A program made the position numbers and the translations under genes. DNA of 64,000 bases from Brucella daejeonensis (GTDB lineage Bacteria; Pseudomonadota; Alphaproteobacteria; Rhizobiales; Rhizobiaceae): assembly GCF_014199265.1 (NCBI RefSeq), contig NZ_JACIJG010000011.1:109437-173436 (forward strand), read 5' to 3'. Position 1 is the stretch's first letter. Every line of letters starts with the position of its first letter. Below the pieces are notes generated by a model. The model saw only the letters and a list, made by a program, of their open reading frames with translations. It did no database searches and was not told the origin of the DNA. Positions 7,963 to 17,077 of the stretch are shown here, in pieces.

Positions 7963-9646
7963 ACTTCTGTTTGGCGAGGCCCTGTTCGCGCATCTGGCTG
8001 AGGCTCATCTTCGGCGACAGCGCCTCGGGGTCGATGCGAATTTCGATAAGGCCCGGCTTGCCGGACTTTTCGCAAGCCTCGAAGGCAGGCGCGAAGTCGG
8101 CGGTTTTCTCCACCACTTCCCCATGCAGGCCATAGGCGCGGGCAAGCGCCGCGAAATCGGGATTGGCAAGGCCGGTGCCCGAGACGCGGCCCGGATAGGT
8201 GCGCTCCTGATGCATACGGATCGTGCCGTACATGCCGTTGTTCACCACGATGAAGATCGCATTGGCACCATATTGCGCGGCGGTGGCCAGTTCCTGCCCG
8301 TTCATCATGAAGCAGCCGTCACCGGCAAAAGCCACCACCGTGCGTTCGGGCGCTGTGAGCTTGGCTGCAACCGCCGCCGGTACGCCGTAACCCATCGAAC
8401 CGTTGGTGGGAGCCAACTGGCTGCGATAGGTGCGATACTGGTAGAAGCGATGCGGCCAGGCGGAATAATTGCCTGCGCCATTGGTGATGACAGCATCGGC
8501 GGGCAGATGCGCGCGCAACCATTCCATCACTTCACCCATCTGCACATTGCCGGGGATGACGGGCGACTGGATATTGTCGCGATAGTCGGCATTGGCGCTG
8601 TCCGTCCATGCCTTCCAGCGCGGATCGGCAATCGGCGCAAGCCTTGCCGCCGCCGCGCAAAAAGCGGGCATACTGGCATTGACCGGGATGTCGGCATGAT
8701 AGACGCGGCCAAGCTCTTCCGCGCCGGGATGAATATGGACGAGTTTCTGCTGCGGCGCCGGGATGCCGACCAGTTCGTAACCCTGCGTCGTCATCTCGCC
8801 AAGGCGGGCGCCGACGACGATCAGGAGATCGGATTCCTTCACGCGCTGGGCAAGCGTCGGGCTGATCGAGGTCCCCATTTCGCCCGCATAAAGCGGATGG
8901 GTGTTGTCGAACATATCCTGACAGCGGAACGATGCTGCAACAGGCAGGTGCATGTTCTCGGCGAATTTTTGCAGGTCGCCGACGGCTTCCGCATTCCAGC
9001 CGCCGCCGCCGACGATGACCAGTGGGCGCTCGGCCTTTTGAAGAAGCGCCTGCATGTCCTGCAACTGGTCGGCGCCGGGATGCATCTGGACCTGCTTATA
9101 GGCCGGGGCGTCGCTGACGGCGGCATAGGAGGTCAGCATGTCTTCCGGCAATGCGATCACCACCGGGCCGGGGCGTCCGTTGACGGCGCGGTGAAAGGCC
9201 TGGCTGACGAGTTCGGGAATGCGCGCGGCATCGTCGATCTGAACGACCCATTTGGCCATCTGGCCGAACATGCGGCGGTAATCGATTTCCTGAAACGCCT
9301 CGCGCTCCACCTGATCGCTGGCGACCTGACCGATGAACAGAAGCATCGGCGTCGAATCCTGAAACGCCGTGTGCACGCCGATGGAGGCGTTTGTCGCGCC
9401 GGGGCCGCGCGTGACGAAGCAGATGCCCGGCTTGCCGGTCAGCTTGCCATAGGCTTCCGCCATATAGGCCGCGCCGCCTTCCTGCCGGCAGACGATGAGG
9501 TCGATCGCGTCGCTGGCGTCATGGAAGGCGTCGAGCGCGGCGAGATAGCTTTCGCCGGGCACGCAGAAGACCCGGTCCGCGCCATGGATGCGCAGCGTAT
9601 CCACCAGAATCCGCCCCCCGGTGCGGGCATTGGGTTTGCTCGTCAT
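7961..9646 (-). CDS. Thiamine diphosphate-dependent enzyme, acetolactate synthase-like
   Basis: 561 residues from the ATG at 9646 (GAGG about 10 bases upstream; an ATG at 9655 is also in frame but sits on the RBS). The three-domain ThDP fold is visible: N-terminal PYR domain with the catalytic-type glutamate in CRQEGGAAYMAEAYG, a central Rossmann-like domain (RPLVIVGGGGWNAEAV), and a C-terminal PP domain with the ThDP/Mg motif GDGCFMMNGQELATAAQYGA...NNGMYG. This is the IlvB/benzoylformate decarboxylase/glyoxylate carboligase superfamily. No IlvN regulatory subunit is nearby, which argues against a biosynthetic acetolactate synthase. The exact reaction is unknown. Divergent from a DUF72 gene. 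Confidence 0.85.
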   Translation of the reverse strand: MTSKPNARTGGRILVDTLRIHGADRVFCVPGESYLAALDAFHDASDAIDLIVCRQEGGAAYMAEAYGKLTGKPGICFVTRGPGATNASIGVHTAFQDSTPMLLFIGQVASDQVEREAFQEIDYRRMFGQMAKWVVQIDDAARIPELVSQAFHRAVNGRPGPVVIALPEDMLTSYAAVSDAPAYKQVQMHPGADQLQDMQALLQKAERPLVIVGGGGWNAEAVGDLQKFAENMHLPVAASFRCQDMFDNTHPLYAGEMGTSISPTLAQRVKESDLLIVVGARLGEMTTQGYELVGIPAPQQKLVHIHPGAEELGRVYHADIPVNASMPAFCAAAARLAPIADPRWKAWTDSANADYRDNIQSPVIPGNVQMGEVMEWLRAHLPADAVITNGAGNYSAWPHRFYQYRTYRSQLAPTNGSMGYGVPAAVAAKLTAPERTVVAFAGDGCFMMNGQELATAAQYGANAIFIVVNNGMYGTIRMHQERTYPGRVSGTGLANPDFAALARAYGLHGEVVEKTADFAPAFEACEKSGKPGLIEIRIDPEALSPKMSLSQMREQGLAKQK

Positions 9647-9749
9647 TTTATGCATTTCCTCAATCTCACCATCTCTGGTCCTCCTGTGCCTACCTCCCGG
9701 TCAAGCGGGTCGATATGAACATAGCCAGCGGTCCGAATACAGATTAAAC

Positions 9750-9778
9750 ATCATGACTAAACTGTATGAACTCATGAT
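9750..9778. promoter_or_regulatory. Spaced inverted repeat between the ThDP enzyme and DUF72 genes
   Basis: ATCATGA at 9750-9756 and TCATGAT at 9772-9778 are complementary arms separated by 15 bases, in the divergent intergenic region. They could be a shared operator. No regulator gene adjoins. Confidence 0.3.
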
Positions 9779-9801
9779 ATGCCGGTATGGAGGAAATTGT
9801 G

Positions 9802-10608
9802 ATGGCCAGCGAAAAGACGGGCGATATCCGCATCGGTATCGGCGGCTGGGCCTATGAGCCGTGGGACGAGAGCTTTTATCCTGAAAAGCTGGCGAAGAAG
9901 CGCCAGCTCGAATATGCGTCGGGCAAGCTTACTTCGATCGAGATCAACTCGACCTATTACGGACCGCAAAAGCCTGCGACATTTGCCAGATGGCGTGACG
10001 AAACCCCGGAAGGCTTTGTGTTTTCGCTGAAGGCGCCGCGCTTTTCCACCAATCGCCGTGTTCTGGCGGAAGCCGGTGAAAGCATCGAGCGGTTCATGAC
10101 CGGCGGCATGATGGAACTGAAGGACAAGCTCGGCGTGGTCAACTGGCAGTTCATGGGAACGAAGAAGTTCGATCCGGTCGATTTCGAGGCTTTCCTGAAG
10201 CTTCTGCCGAAACGTGTCGACGGGCGCGATGTCCGCCATGCGGTGGAAGTGCGCCATGACAGTTTCAATTCACCGGAATTCATCGCGCTGTTGCGCGAAT
10301 ACGGCGTGGCGGTGGTGATTGCAGGCGACAGCCATTTTCCGCAATTTGCCGATATGACGGCGCCGTTCACCTATCTGCGCATCATGGGCACGAAGGAAGG
10401 CGAGGCGCTCGGCTATAGCGAAAACCAGCTCGATCAATGGGCGGGCCGCGCCGGGGCGATCGCTGCGGGACAGCTTCCCGAAGGGCTGAAGACGGTTACG
10501 CCGCCTGTGGCCGACAATGTGGCGCGCGATGTCTATCTCTATGTCATCAGCGGCTATAAGGCGCATAATCCGCACGCGGCCATGGCCTTGATCGAACGGA
10601 CAAAATGA
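9802..10608 (+). CDS. DUF72 (YecE-like) TIM-barrel protein
   Basis: 268 residues from the ATG at 9802, which has GGAGG eight bases upstream; a start at 9787 would overlap that RBS. The sequence IRIGIGGWAYEPWDESFYPEKLAKKRQLEYAS and the later VEINSTYYG-type segment (IEINSTYYGPQKPATFARWRDETPEGFVFSLKAPR) are the hallmarks of DUF72, whose members fold as TIM barrels resembling endonuclease IV/xylose isomerase. The biochemical role of the family is not established. It lies upstream of the D-aminopeptidase gene in the same direction, with a 45-base gap. Confidence 0.9.
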   Translation: MASEKTGDIRIGIGGWAYEPWDESFYPEKLAKKRQLEYASGKLTSIEINSTYYGPQKPATFARWRDETPEGFVFSLKAPRFSTNRRVLAEAGESIERFMTGGMMELKDKLGVVNWQFMGTKKFDPVDFEAFLKLLPKRVDGRDVRHAVEVRHDSFNSPEFIALLREYGVAVVIAGDSHFPQFADMTAPFTYLRIMGTKEGEALGYSENQLDQWAGRAGAIAAGQLPEGLKTVTPPVADNVARDVYLYVISGYKAHNPHAAMALIERTK

Positions 10609-10653
10609 TGCCTCGTGGCGGCTCCTGATTTCATCTGAGTCGCCTGAGCCATC

Positions 10654-12219
10654 ATGTCAAAATTCGATCTTTCCGCCGCCGAAGCCTTCGTTGCCACCAT
10701 TCCGCACAATTATAAAGGTCCGGGCGGCGCGGTTGCCGTGCTGAAAGATGGCGAGGTCGTGCTGCGTCACGCATGGGGCTTTGCCGACCTTGCCGCCCGC
10801 AAGACCATGACGCCCGAAACGCGTATGCCGATCTGTTCGGTCAGCAAGCAATTCACCTGCGCCGTGCTTCTCGACAGTGTGGGAGAACCGGAAGTCCTGG
10901 ACGATGCGCTTGCCGCCTATCTGGACAAGTTTGCGGAAAAGCGCCCCGGCGTGCGCGATCTGTGCAACAACCAGTCGGGCCTGCGCGATTACTGGGCGCT
11001 GTCCGTTCTGTGCGGGGCCGACCCGGAAGGCGTCTTTGTGTCCGAACAGGCACAAAGCCTGCTGCGACGGCTGAAGACGACGCATTTTGCGCCGGGTACG
11101 CATTATTCCTACTGCAACGGCAATTTCCGCATCCTCGCCGACCTGATCGAAAGCCATACGGGTCGTTCGCTGGTCGAGCTTCTGTCGGAGCGGATTTTCC
11201 GGCCAGCGGGCATGAAGACGGCAGAGCTTATCCCCGATACGGCGCTGTTCGACGAATGCACCGGTTATGAGGGCGATACGGTGCGCGGCTTCCTGCCTGC
11301 CGTCAACCGTATCCACTGGATGGGCGATGCGGGCATTTGCGCCTCGCTTGACGACATGATCGCCTGGGAGCAGTTCATCGATGCGACGCGTGACGACGAG
11401 AACGGTCTTTATCGTCGTCTGAGCGGCAAGCAGACATTCAGCGACGGCGCGCCCGCGCCGTACGGGCTGGGGCTGAAATTCGAGGAAGCGGGCGGCAAGC
11501 GGCTGACCGGCCATGGCGGCGCGCTGCGCGGCTGGCGCTGCCAGCGCTGGCATTGCGCCGACGAACGTGTCTCGACAATCGTCATGTTCAATTTCGAGGG
11601 CGGCGCTTCCGATGCCGCCTTCAAGCTGATGAATCTGGCGCTGGGTGTTCCGCAGCCGGCGGAACGGGCGCGTGTCGAAGCGGATGCCGGCTGGTTCGGC
11701 TCGTGGCTCGACCATGAAACGGGTCTGGTGCTCAGCCTCGAAGATGCCGGACGCGGGCGCATGAAGGCGCGCTTCGGCACCGGGCCGGAAGTGATGGATG
11801 TAGTGAGTGCAAACGAGGCGCGTTCATCCATGACCACGATCCTACGCGACGGCGACACGATCCGTCTCATGCGGGACGATGAAAACCTGCGCCTGACGAT
11901 GCAGCGCCTCCGCGGCGAGGCGAAACGTGATATCGTCGGCCGTTATCGCAGCGACGAGTTGGAGGCCGACCTGCTGCTCGTTTCCGAGGGCGGGGCGATG
12001 TACGGCGCCTTCGAGGGTTTCCTTGGCAAGAGCGATATGTATCCGCTCTATGCGGCAGGCCCCGATGTCTGGCTGTTGCCGGTGCAGCGCTCGATGGATG
12101 CGCCGTCGCCGGGCGAGTGGAAACTTGTCTTCCACCGCGACGCCGACGGCGAAATCGCGGGCGTGACGGTCGGCTGCTGGCTGGCGCGGCATGTGGACTA
12201 CAGGAGAATTCGGGAATGA
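10654..12219 (+). CDS. dap: D-aminopeptidase (Dap), penicillin-recognising serine hydrolase
   Basis: 521 residues, essentially the length of the crystallised Ochrobactrum anthropi D-aminopeptidase (EC 3.4.11.19), which I recognise along the whole sequence. The beta-lactamase-like N-terminal domain carries the catalytic SVSK (S62, K65), the YCN motif (HYSYCNGNF) and HGG (GHGGALRGW). The rest forms the two C-terminal beta-barrel domains typical of Dap. The enzyme removes D-residues from peptide N-termini. No signal peptide is seen, so it is probably cytoplasmic. It overlaps the following OsmC-like gene by four bases (ATGA), so they are co-transcribed. It fits a D-amino acid theme in the window (dat, dadA, alr). 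Confidence 0.95.
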   Translation: MSKFDLSAAEAFVATIPHNYKGPGGAVAVLKDGEVVLRHAWGFADLAARKTMTPETRMPICSVSKQFTCAVLLDSVGEPEVLDDALAAYLDKFAEKRPGVRDLCNNQSGLRDYWALSVLCGADPEGVFVSEQAQSLLRRLKTTHFAPGTHYSYCNGNFRILADLIESHTGRSLVELLSERIFRPAGMKTAELIPDTALFDECTGYEGDTVRGFLPAVNRIHWMGDAGICASLDDMIAWEQFIDATRDDENGLYRRLSGKQTFSDGAPAPYGLGLKFEEAGGKRLTGHGGALRGWRCQRWHCADERVSTIVMFNFEGGASDAAFKLMNLALGVPQPAERARVEADAGWFGSWLDHETGLVLSLEDAGRGRMKARFGTGPEVMDVVSANEARSSMTTILRDGDTIRLMRDDENLRLTMQRLRGEAKRDIVGRYRSDELEADLLLVSEGGAMYGAFEGFLGKSDMYPLYAAGPDVWLLPVQRSMDAPSPGEWKLVFHRDADGEIAGVTVGCWLARHVDYRRIRE

Positions 12220-12638
12220 GCGAACTGAAAGTCAGAACCCGCGAAACCGGCGCCGTTGCGAAAATGGCGGCGGGAAAATTGCCTGTCATCACCACGCCGA
12301 CCGGCGGGACGGTCGAGATCGTCACCAGCGTCAGCCAGCCGGGCTTCAATCCGCTCGACCTCATCTATTCGTCGGTCGCGGCCTGCATGGCATTGAGCGC
12401 CCGCATTGCGGCAGGAAAACTCGAATTGCGCGACAGGCTCTCCGATCTTCGGGTCGAAGTGAAAGGCGAGAAGGCGCATGAAGAACCGTCCCGCATCGAG
12501 CGGTTCGATATTGCTTTTCATTTCGAAGGCGATCTGACCGACGACGAGAAACACCGCATCGCAAAAATGGCCAAGCAGATTTGCACGATCAGCAACACAT
12601 TGCGCGGCGATCCGCAGTTTACTCTGACCGTACGGTAA
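12216..12638 (+). CDS. OsmC-family protein
   Basis: 140 residues. The two conserved cysteines of the OsmC/Ohr fold are present in [14 protein letters not shown] and [12 protein letters not shown], so a peroxidase-type thiol chemistry is possible; YhfA-like members also have unknown roles. Translation is coupled to dap through an ATGA overlap. The gene runs convergently into the GntR gene with only three bases between the stops. Confidence 0.85.
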   Translation: MSELKVRTRETGAVAKMAAGKLPVITTPTGGTVEIVTSVSQPGFNPLDLIYSSVAACMALSARIAAGKLELRDRLSDLRVEVKGEKAHEEPSRIERFDIAFHFEGDLTDDEKHRIAKMAKQICTISNTLRGDPQFTLTVR

Positions 12639-12641
12639 TGG

Positions 12642-13367
12642 TCAGATCACCTCCCGGATACGCTCGACGCCGATCTTGATGACGGCTTCCATCGCCGCGC
12701 GCGCCTTTTGCGGATCGCGCGATGCGATGGCGTGCGCAATGCGCAGATGATTGGCGGCGCATTCGGCGATGCCTTCATGCGAGGTGGCGGGCGAGGAAAG
12801 CTGGAACGAGATCGCAAGCGCGGCTTCGATCAGGCCGCTCACCGAGCGCATGAACGGGTTGCCGGACATGCGCGCCACGGCAAGATGGAATTCCAGATCG
12901 ACCTTGGCAATGGATTCCGGCGTGTGGGCAGGATCGTCGAATTTGGCTGCGAGCGCATAAAGCTCCACGATTTCGTCGCTGGTGGCGCGCTCGGCCGCCG
13001 CCGCTGCGGCCGCGGGCTCCAGCGCCATGCGCATTTCCGCCAGATGATCGACGAAAACTTCATCGAACCCGGCCTCGAAACGCCATGTCAGCACGTCGGA
13101 GTCGAAGAAGTTCCAGCTTGCATGTCCCAGAACGCGGGTGCCGACCTTTGCCTTGGGTTCGATCAGGCGCTTGGCGGCGAGCGTCTTCATCGCCTCACGC
13201 AAAACGGTGCGGGAGACGCCGAAGCGCAGCGACAATTCGTGGTCGCCCGGAAGGATCGAGCCTTCGGGGATCGTTCCCGCGACGATGCCGCGTCCAAGTT
13301 CACCCACGACGACCGCGTGGCTGTTATGCCGCTTTCGCCCGGTTATGGCCGTTTCGAGCAGTCCCAA
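12642..13367 (-). CDS. GntR/FadR-family (FCD domain) regulator of the ytf-type transporter
   Basis: 241 residues, starting with TTG at 13367 behind AAGGAG eight bases away. N-terminal winged helix (LGRGIVAGTIPEGSILPGDHELSLRFGVSRTVLREAMKTLAAKRLIEPKAKVGTRV) and C-terminal all-helical FCD domain with the metal-binding-type residues D and H in DLEFHLAVARMSGN. It is the last gene of the ytfQ-ytfR-ytfT-yjfF operon, 54 bases after the yjfF stop. It probably represses both this operon and the divergent sugar-oxidation operon through the region 18050-18378. Ligand: likely a sugar acid. Confidence 0.9.
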   Translation of the reverse strand: MGLLETAITGRKRHNSHAVVVGELGRGIVAGTIPEGSILPGDHELSLRFGVSRTVLREAMKTLAAKRLIEPKAKVGTRVLGHASWNFFDSDVLTWRFEAGFDEVFVDHLAEMRMALEPAAAAAAAERATSDEIVELYALAAKFDDPAHTPESIAKVDLEFHLAVARMSGNPFMRSVSGLIEAALAISFQLSSPATSHEGIAECAANHLRIAHAIASRDPQKARAAMEAVIKIGVERIREVI

Positions 13368-13421
13368 TTCAGGTCTCCTTCATGCGTTGCCTGGCCAGGG
13401 GCCTGACCCTGGACATTTGTT

Positions 13422-14426
13422 TCAACGCCCATCTTGTCCGAAAACCGGCTCTCCGCTTTTCGGGATGCGCTTTGGATCGGAGAACCATACAAGCCCGCGC
13501 TGTAGAGCAATGAACAGGAACAGCAATATACCGATTGCAATTTTCGTCCACCACGAAGACAGCGTACCGTCAAAAACAATGTAGGTCTGGATCAGCCCCT
13601 GTATGAGAATGCCGACGAATGTTCCGGCCACAAGGCCCGCGCCGCCTGTCAGAAGCGTTCCGCCGATCACGACCGAGGCGATGGCATCCAGTTCCACCCC
13701 CACCGTCGCCAGCGAATAGCCGGACGAGGTGTAGAGCGTATAGACGATCCCGGCGAGGCCCGAAAGGAGACCGGACATCGTATAGATGCCGATGGTCGTG
13801 CGGCCGATGGGAACGCCCATCAGTTCCGCCGATTGCTGGTTGCCGCCAAGCGCATAGATATTGGCGCCGAAGCGCGTGCGGTGGGCGACGATGCCGCCGA
13901 CGATGAAGACGGCCAGCATCAGCATGGCGATGAATGACAGCCTGCCGCCGCCGGGAAGCCGGAAATAAAGCCCCTGCAACGTGTCGAGAAAGGGGTGGGA
14001 GATCGGTACGGATTGCGTCGAGATGAGAAAGGCCGCGCCGCGCGCCAGAAACATGCCCGCGAGCGTGGCTACGAAGGGCGGAATGTTGAGGAAATGGATC
14101 ATCATGCCCATCCATGCCCCAAACAGGGCGGCGATGGCCAGAATGAGTCCGAAAGCGACGAGCGGGTGCACTCCGAGTTGGCCGACGAGGACGGCCACGA
14201 AGACGCTGGTGAAAGCGATGACCGAACCGACCGAAAGGTCGATGCCGCCGGAGAGAATGACGAATGTCATGCCGACGGCGGCGATGCCGAGAAAGGCGTT
14301 GTCGGTCAGGAGATTGCCGATCACCCGCGTCGAAAGCATGTTCGGAAACTGGGCGACGCAGATCGCATAGGCGAGCAGGAAGATTGCGACCGTGGTCAGG
14401 AACGGGAGATTGCGAAGCGCTCTCAT
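13422..14426 (-). CDS. yjfF: Sugar ABC transporter permease, YjfF type
   Basis: 334 residues, hydrophobic throughout with about eight to ten predicted membrane segments, and the BPD_transp_2 signature MTFVILSGGIDLSVGSVIAFTSV. It overlaps the preceding permease gene by four bases. Gene order (binding protein, ATPase, permease, permease) matches E. coli ytfQ-ytfR-ytfT-yjfF, the galactofuranose importer. Confidence 0.9.
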   Translation of the reverse strand: MRALRNLPFLTTVAIFLLAYAICVAQFPNMLSTRVIGNLLTDNAFLGIAAVGMTFVILSGGIDLSVGSVIAFTSVFVAVLVGQLGVHPLVAFGLILAIAALFGAWMGMMIHFLNIPPFVATLAGMFLARGAAFLISTQSVPISHPFLDTLQGLYFRLPGGGRLSFIAMLMLAVFIVGGIVAHRTRFGANIYALGGNQQSAELMGVPIGRTTIGIYTMSGLLSGLAGIVYTLYTSSGYSLATVGVELDAIASVVIGGTLLTGGAGLVAGTFVGILIQGLIQTYIVFDGTLSSWWTKIAIGILLFLFIALQRGLVWFSDPKRIPKSGEPVFGQDGR

Positions 14427-15466
14427 TGCTGTGCTCCCTGTTGCGTGCGGCCTGCTCCGGCAGTTCTCGTTTCATTGCGTTCGGAACGCAGGAAGGCAAG
14501 AAGCTGGATAATCGCGGGCGACTGGAAGGTGAGCACGATCACGATGATCACCGCCTTGATGATGAGGTTGAATTCCGGCGGAAAGCCCGCCATCAGGATG
14601 CCGGTATTGATTGCCTGGATGATGAGCGCGCCCAGCAGCGAAGCCATGATGGAAAACCGCCCGCCATTGAGCGAGGTGCCGCCGATGACGACCGCCAGAA
14701 TGGCGTCGAGTTCCAGCCACAGGCCGGCATTGTTGGCATCCGCGCCGCGAATGTCGGCGGCGGCGATCAGACCGGCAAGGGCAGCGCCAACGCCCGACAC
14801 GGCATAGACGCTGAAAAGCAGGAAGCGCGCCTTCACGCCCGCCAGCATCGCCGCGCGGCGGTTGATGCCGGTCGCTTCGATCAGAAAGCCAAGCGCGCTG
14901 GAGCGGACGGCAAGACCCACCGCAAGACCGGCGGCAAGCCAGATCAACACCGGAACGGGTATGCCGAAGAAGGAACCGGAGCCGAGGGCAGCAAAGGAAT
15001 CGCTGTTGAAGGTGAGGATTGCGCCTTCGGTTACAAGCTGGGCGATGCCGCGTCCGGCGACCATCAGGATCAGTGTCGCGATGATCGGCTGAATGTCGAA
15101 GACGGCGACCAGAAAGCCGTTCCAGAGGCCGCAGAGAAGGCCAATGCCGAGCGCTGCCGGGATGACGATGGCAAGCGGGTATCCTGCGACGATGAGCGAT
15201 GCGGCGAAAGCGCCGCTGATCGCCATGACCGCGCCGACGGAAAGGTCGATGCCGCGGGTCGCGATGACCAGCGTCATGCCAACGGCCAGAATGGCGACGG
15301 GCGCGGCCCGCACCAGAATGTCGATCAGGCTGCCATAGAGCCGTCCGTTCTGGAACGAGATGTCGAGAAAACCGGGCGAGATGACGGTATTTGCAATCAG
15401 AATGAGAGCGAGAGCGGCCAGTTGCGGCGCCAGTCTTTTGAATTTCCGTGCGATACGGGCGATCAT
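14423..15466 (-). CDS. ytfT: Sugar ABC transporter permease, YtfT type
   Basis: 347 residues with the RbsC-type motif GMTLVIATRGIDLSVGAVMAISGA and multiple hydrophobic spans. It pairs with the YjfF-type permease to form the heterodimeric channel. ATGA-type four-base overlaps on both sides show translational coupling with ytfR and yjfF. A short proline/arginine-poor tail follows the last span. Confidence 0.9.
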   Translation of the reverse strand: MIARIARKFKRLAPQLAALALILIANTVISPGFLDISFQNGRLYGSLIDILVRAAPVAILAVGMTLVIATRGIDLSVGAVMAISGAFAASLIVAGYPLAIVIPAALGIGLLCGLWNGFLVAVFDIQPIIATLILMVAGRGIAQLVTEGAILTFNSDSFAALGSGSFFGIPVPVLIWLAAGLAVGLAVRSSALGFLIEATGINRRAAMLAGVKARFLLFSVYAVSGVGAALAGLIAAADIRGADANNAGLWLELDAILAVVIGGTSLNGGRFSIMASLLGALIIQAINTGILMAGFPPEFNLIIKAVIIVIVLTFQSPAIIQLLAFLRSERNETRTAGAGRTQQGAQQ

Positions 15467-17010
15467 GCTGCGGCTTCCTTTTCGCTTCCCGTCTCCGCGA
15501 TTGCGCGCACGATATTGTCGGCGGTGATTTCCTCGCCCTTCAGTTCCGCCACATGGCGGCGGTCGGACAGGACGATGACGCGATTGGCAACCGCCGCCAG
15601 TTCCTCGAATTCGGACGAGATGATTACCAGCGACAAGCCTTCGGCGCAGAGTTCGCCGATCAGCTTCAGGATTTCGGCGTGGGCGCCGATATCGATGCCG
15701 CGTGTCGGCTCGTCGAGGATGAGCAGGCGCGGATCGGTGGCGAGCCAGCGCGCCAGGATCGCCTTCTGCTGATTGCCGCCGGACAGGAACTTGATCGGCC
15801 TGTCGGGATCGGGCGGGCGGATGTCGAGCGCCTTGATGTAACGTTGCGCGAGGGCCGTCTTGTCGCGCGACGAGAGCGGCCTCGACCAGCCGCGCTTGGC
15901 CTGAACGGCAAGCGCGATGTTTTCCGCCACCGAGAAATCCCCGATGATGCCATCGGTCTTGCGTTCCTCCGGGCAGAAGGCGAAGCGTTCGGTAATTGCC
16001 GCCACGGGCGAGGGCAGCCGCTTTTCCTCTCCGTCGACGGTGAGCCTGCCGCTATCGGCTTCATCGACGCCGAACATCAAAAGCGCGGTTTCGGTACGAC
16101 CCGAGCCGAGCAGCCCCGCAATGCCGACGGCTTCGCCGGGCCTGATCGAAAGATCGAACGGCGCGACGCTGCCTTTTTTTCCGAAGCTGGAAAAGCTGAT
16201 CGGCGCGGTCGTGTCGTCACCGACTTCCTCGGTCAGCGGGCGGCGCACGGTTTCCTGCAACTGGTGGCCGAGCATCATGGAAATGAGGTCGGCGCGCGGC
16301 AGTTGCGACAGTGTGCGGGCGCCGACCAGCCGTCCGTTGCGCAGCACGGTGGCGCTGTCGGCAATGGCGTAGACCTGATCGAGAAAATGCGTGATGACGA
16401 TGATGCCGAGACCTTCGGCCTTCAACTGGCGCAGGACTTCGAACAGCATCTCCACTTCGCGCGCGTCGAGACTGGCGGTGGGTTCGTCCAGCACCAGCAC
16501 CTTGCCGGAAAGATCGACGGCACGCGCAATCGCGATGATCTGGCGGATGGCGACCGAATAGGCCGACAGCGGAGCGCCGACATCGATGGCAAGGCCATAG
16601 CGGGCGAGCAGGCTTGCCGCGTCCTTTTCCATCCGGCCCCGATCGACCAGCCCGAAACGTTTCGGCTGGCGTCCCAGAAACAGGTTTTCGGCAACTGTCA
16701 GATTTTCGAGCAGGTTGACTTCCTGATAGACGGTGCCGATGCCGAGCGTCTGCGCCTCCGCCACGGAAGCGGGCGCAATCGGCTGGCCTTCGAGCAGGAT
16801 CGACCCGTCGAAGCCGTGATAGGCGCCGGTCAGTATCTTGATGAGCGTGGATTTTCCCGCGCCGTTTTCGCCGAGAAGGGCGTGAATCTCTCCGCACTGG
16901 AGCGTGAAGTCGACACGGTCGAGCGCGGTTACGCCCAGAAAGGATTTGGTGATCGAACGGGCTTCAAGAAGCGGCGTCGCGGCCGCCGATGGAGCTTCAT
17001 TTGCAGCCAT
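15463..17010 (-). CDS. ytfR: Sugar ABC transporter ATPase, YtfR type (two nucleotide-binding halves)
   Basis: 515 residues. The first half has a full Walker A (GENGAGKST), Q-loop (VYQEVNLLENLTV) and Walker B (VLVLDEPTASLD). The second half has the degenerate P-loop GLLGSGRTE, signature LSGGNQQKAILARWL and LLILDEPTRGID. This double-ATPase build is standard for the RbsA/MglA/YtfR class. It energises YtfT/YjfF at the inner membrane. Confidence 0.92.
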   Translation of the reverse strand: MAANEAPSAAATPLLEARSITKSFLGVTALDRVDFTLQCGEIHALLGENGAGKSTLIKILTGAYHGFDGSILLEGQPIAPASVAEAQTLGIGTVYQEVNLLENLTVAENLFLGRQPKRFGLVDRGRMEKDAASLLARYGLAIDVGAPLSAYSVAIRQIIAIARAVDLSGKVLVLDEPTASLDAREVEMLFEVLRQLKAEGLGIIVITHFLDQVYAIADSATVLRNGRLVGARTLSQLPRADLISMMLGHQLQETVRRPLTEEVGDDTTAPISFSSFGKKGSVAPFDLSIRPGEAVGIAGLLGSGRTETALLMFGVDEADSGRLTVDGEEKRLPSPVAAITERFAFCPEERKTDGIIGDFSVAENIALAVQAKRGWSRPLSSRDKTALAQRYIKALDIRPPDPDRPIKFLSGGNQQKAILARWLATDPRLLILDEPTRGIDIGAHAEILKLIGELCAEGLSLVIISSEFEELAAVANRVIVLSDRRHVAELKGEEITADNIVRAIAETGSEKEAAA

Positions 17011-17043
17011 GGCAGTCTTCCATTGCGGTGCAAGGGGCTTTCC

Positions 17044-17064
17044 GGGCCGCGATAAACGCGGCCC
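17044..17064 (-). other. Intercistronic hairpin between ytfQ and ytfR
   Basis: GGGCCGCG-ATAAA-CGCGGCCC, a perfect 8-bp GC stem in the 67-base gap after ytfQ. Hairpins at this point in ABC operons commonly protect the binding-protein mRNA and lower expression of the downstream ATPase. There is no T-run, so a full terminator is unlikely. Confidence 0.55.
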
Positions 17065-17077
17065 GAGGAGGAGATGA

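Noticed and set aside
7961..9646. Naming the ThDP enzyme IlvB or Gcl
   Set aside because: No IlvN subunit, and no glyoxylate-pathway genes nearby. Similarity at family level does not decide the reaction.
8123..9718. A 531-codon frame antisense to the ThDP enzyme
   Set aside because: Shadow of the real ThDP enzyme gene; composition is typical of a mirror frame.
14264..17055. Long + strand frames over the ytfT and ytfR genes
   Set aside because: Mirror frames of the transporter genes, with low-complexity charged translations.
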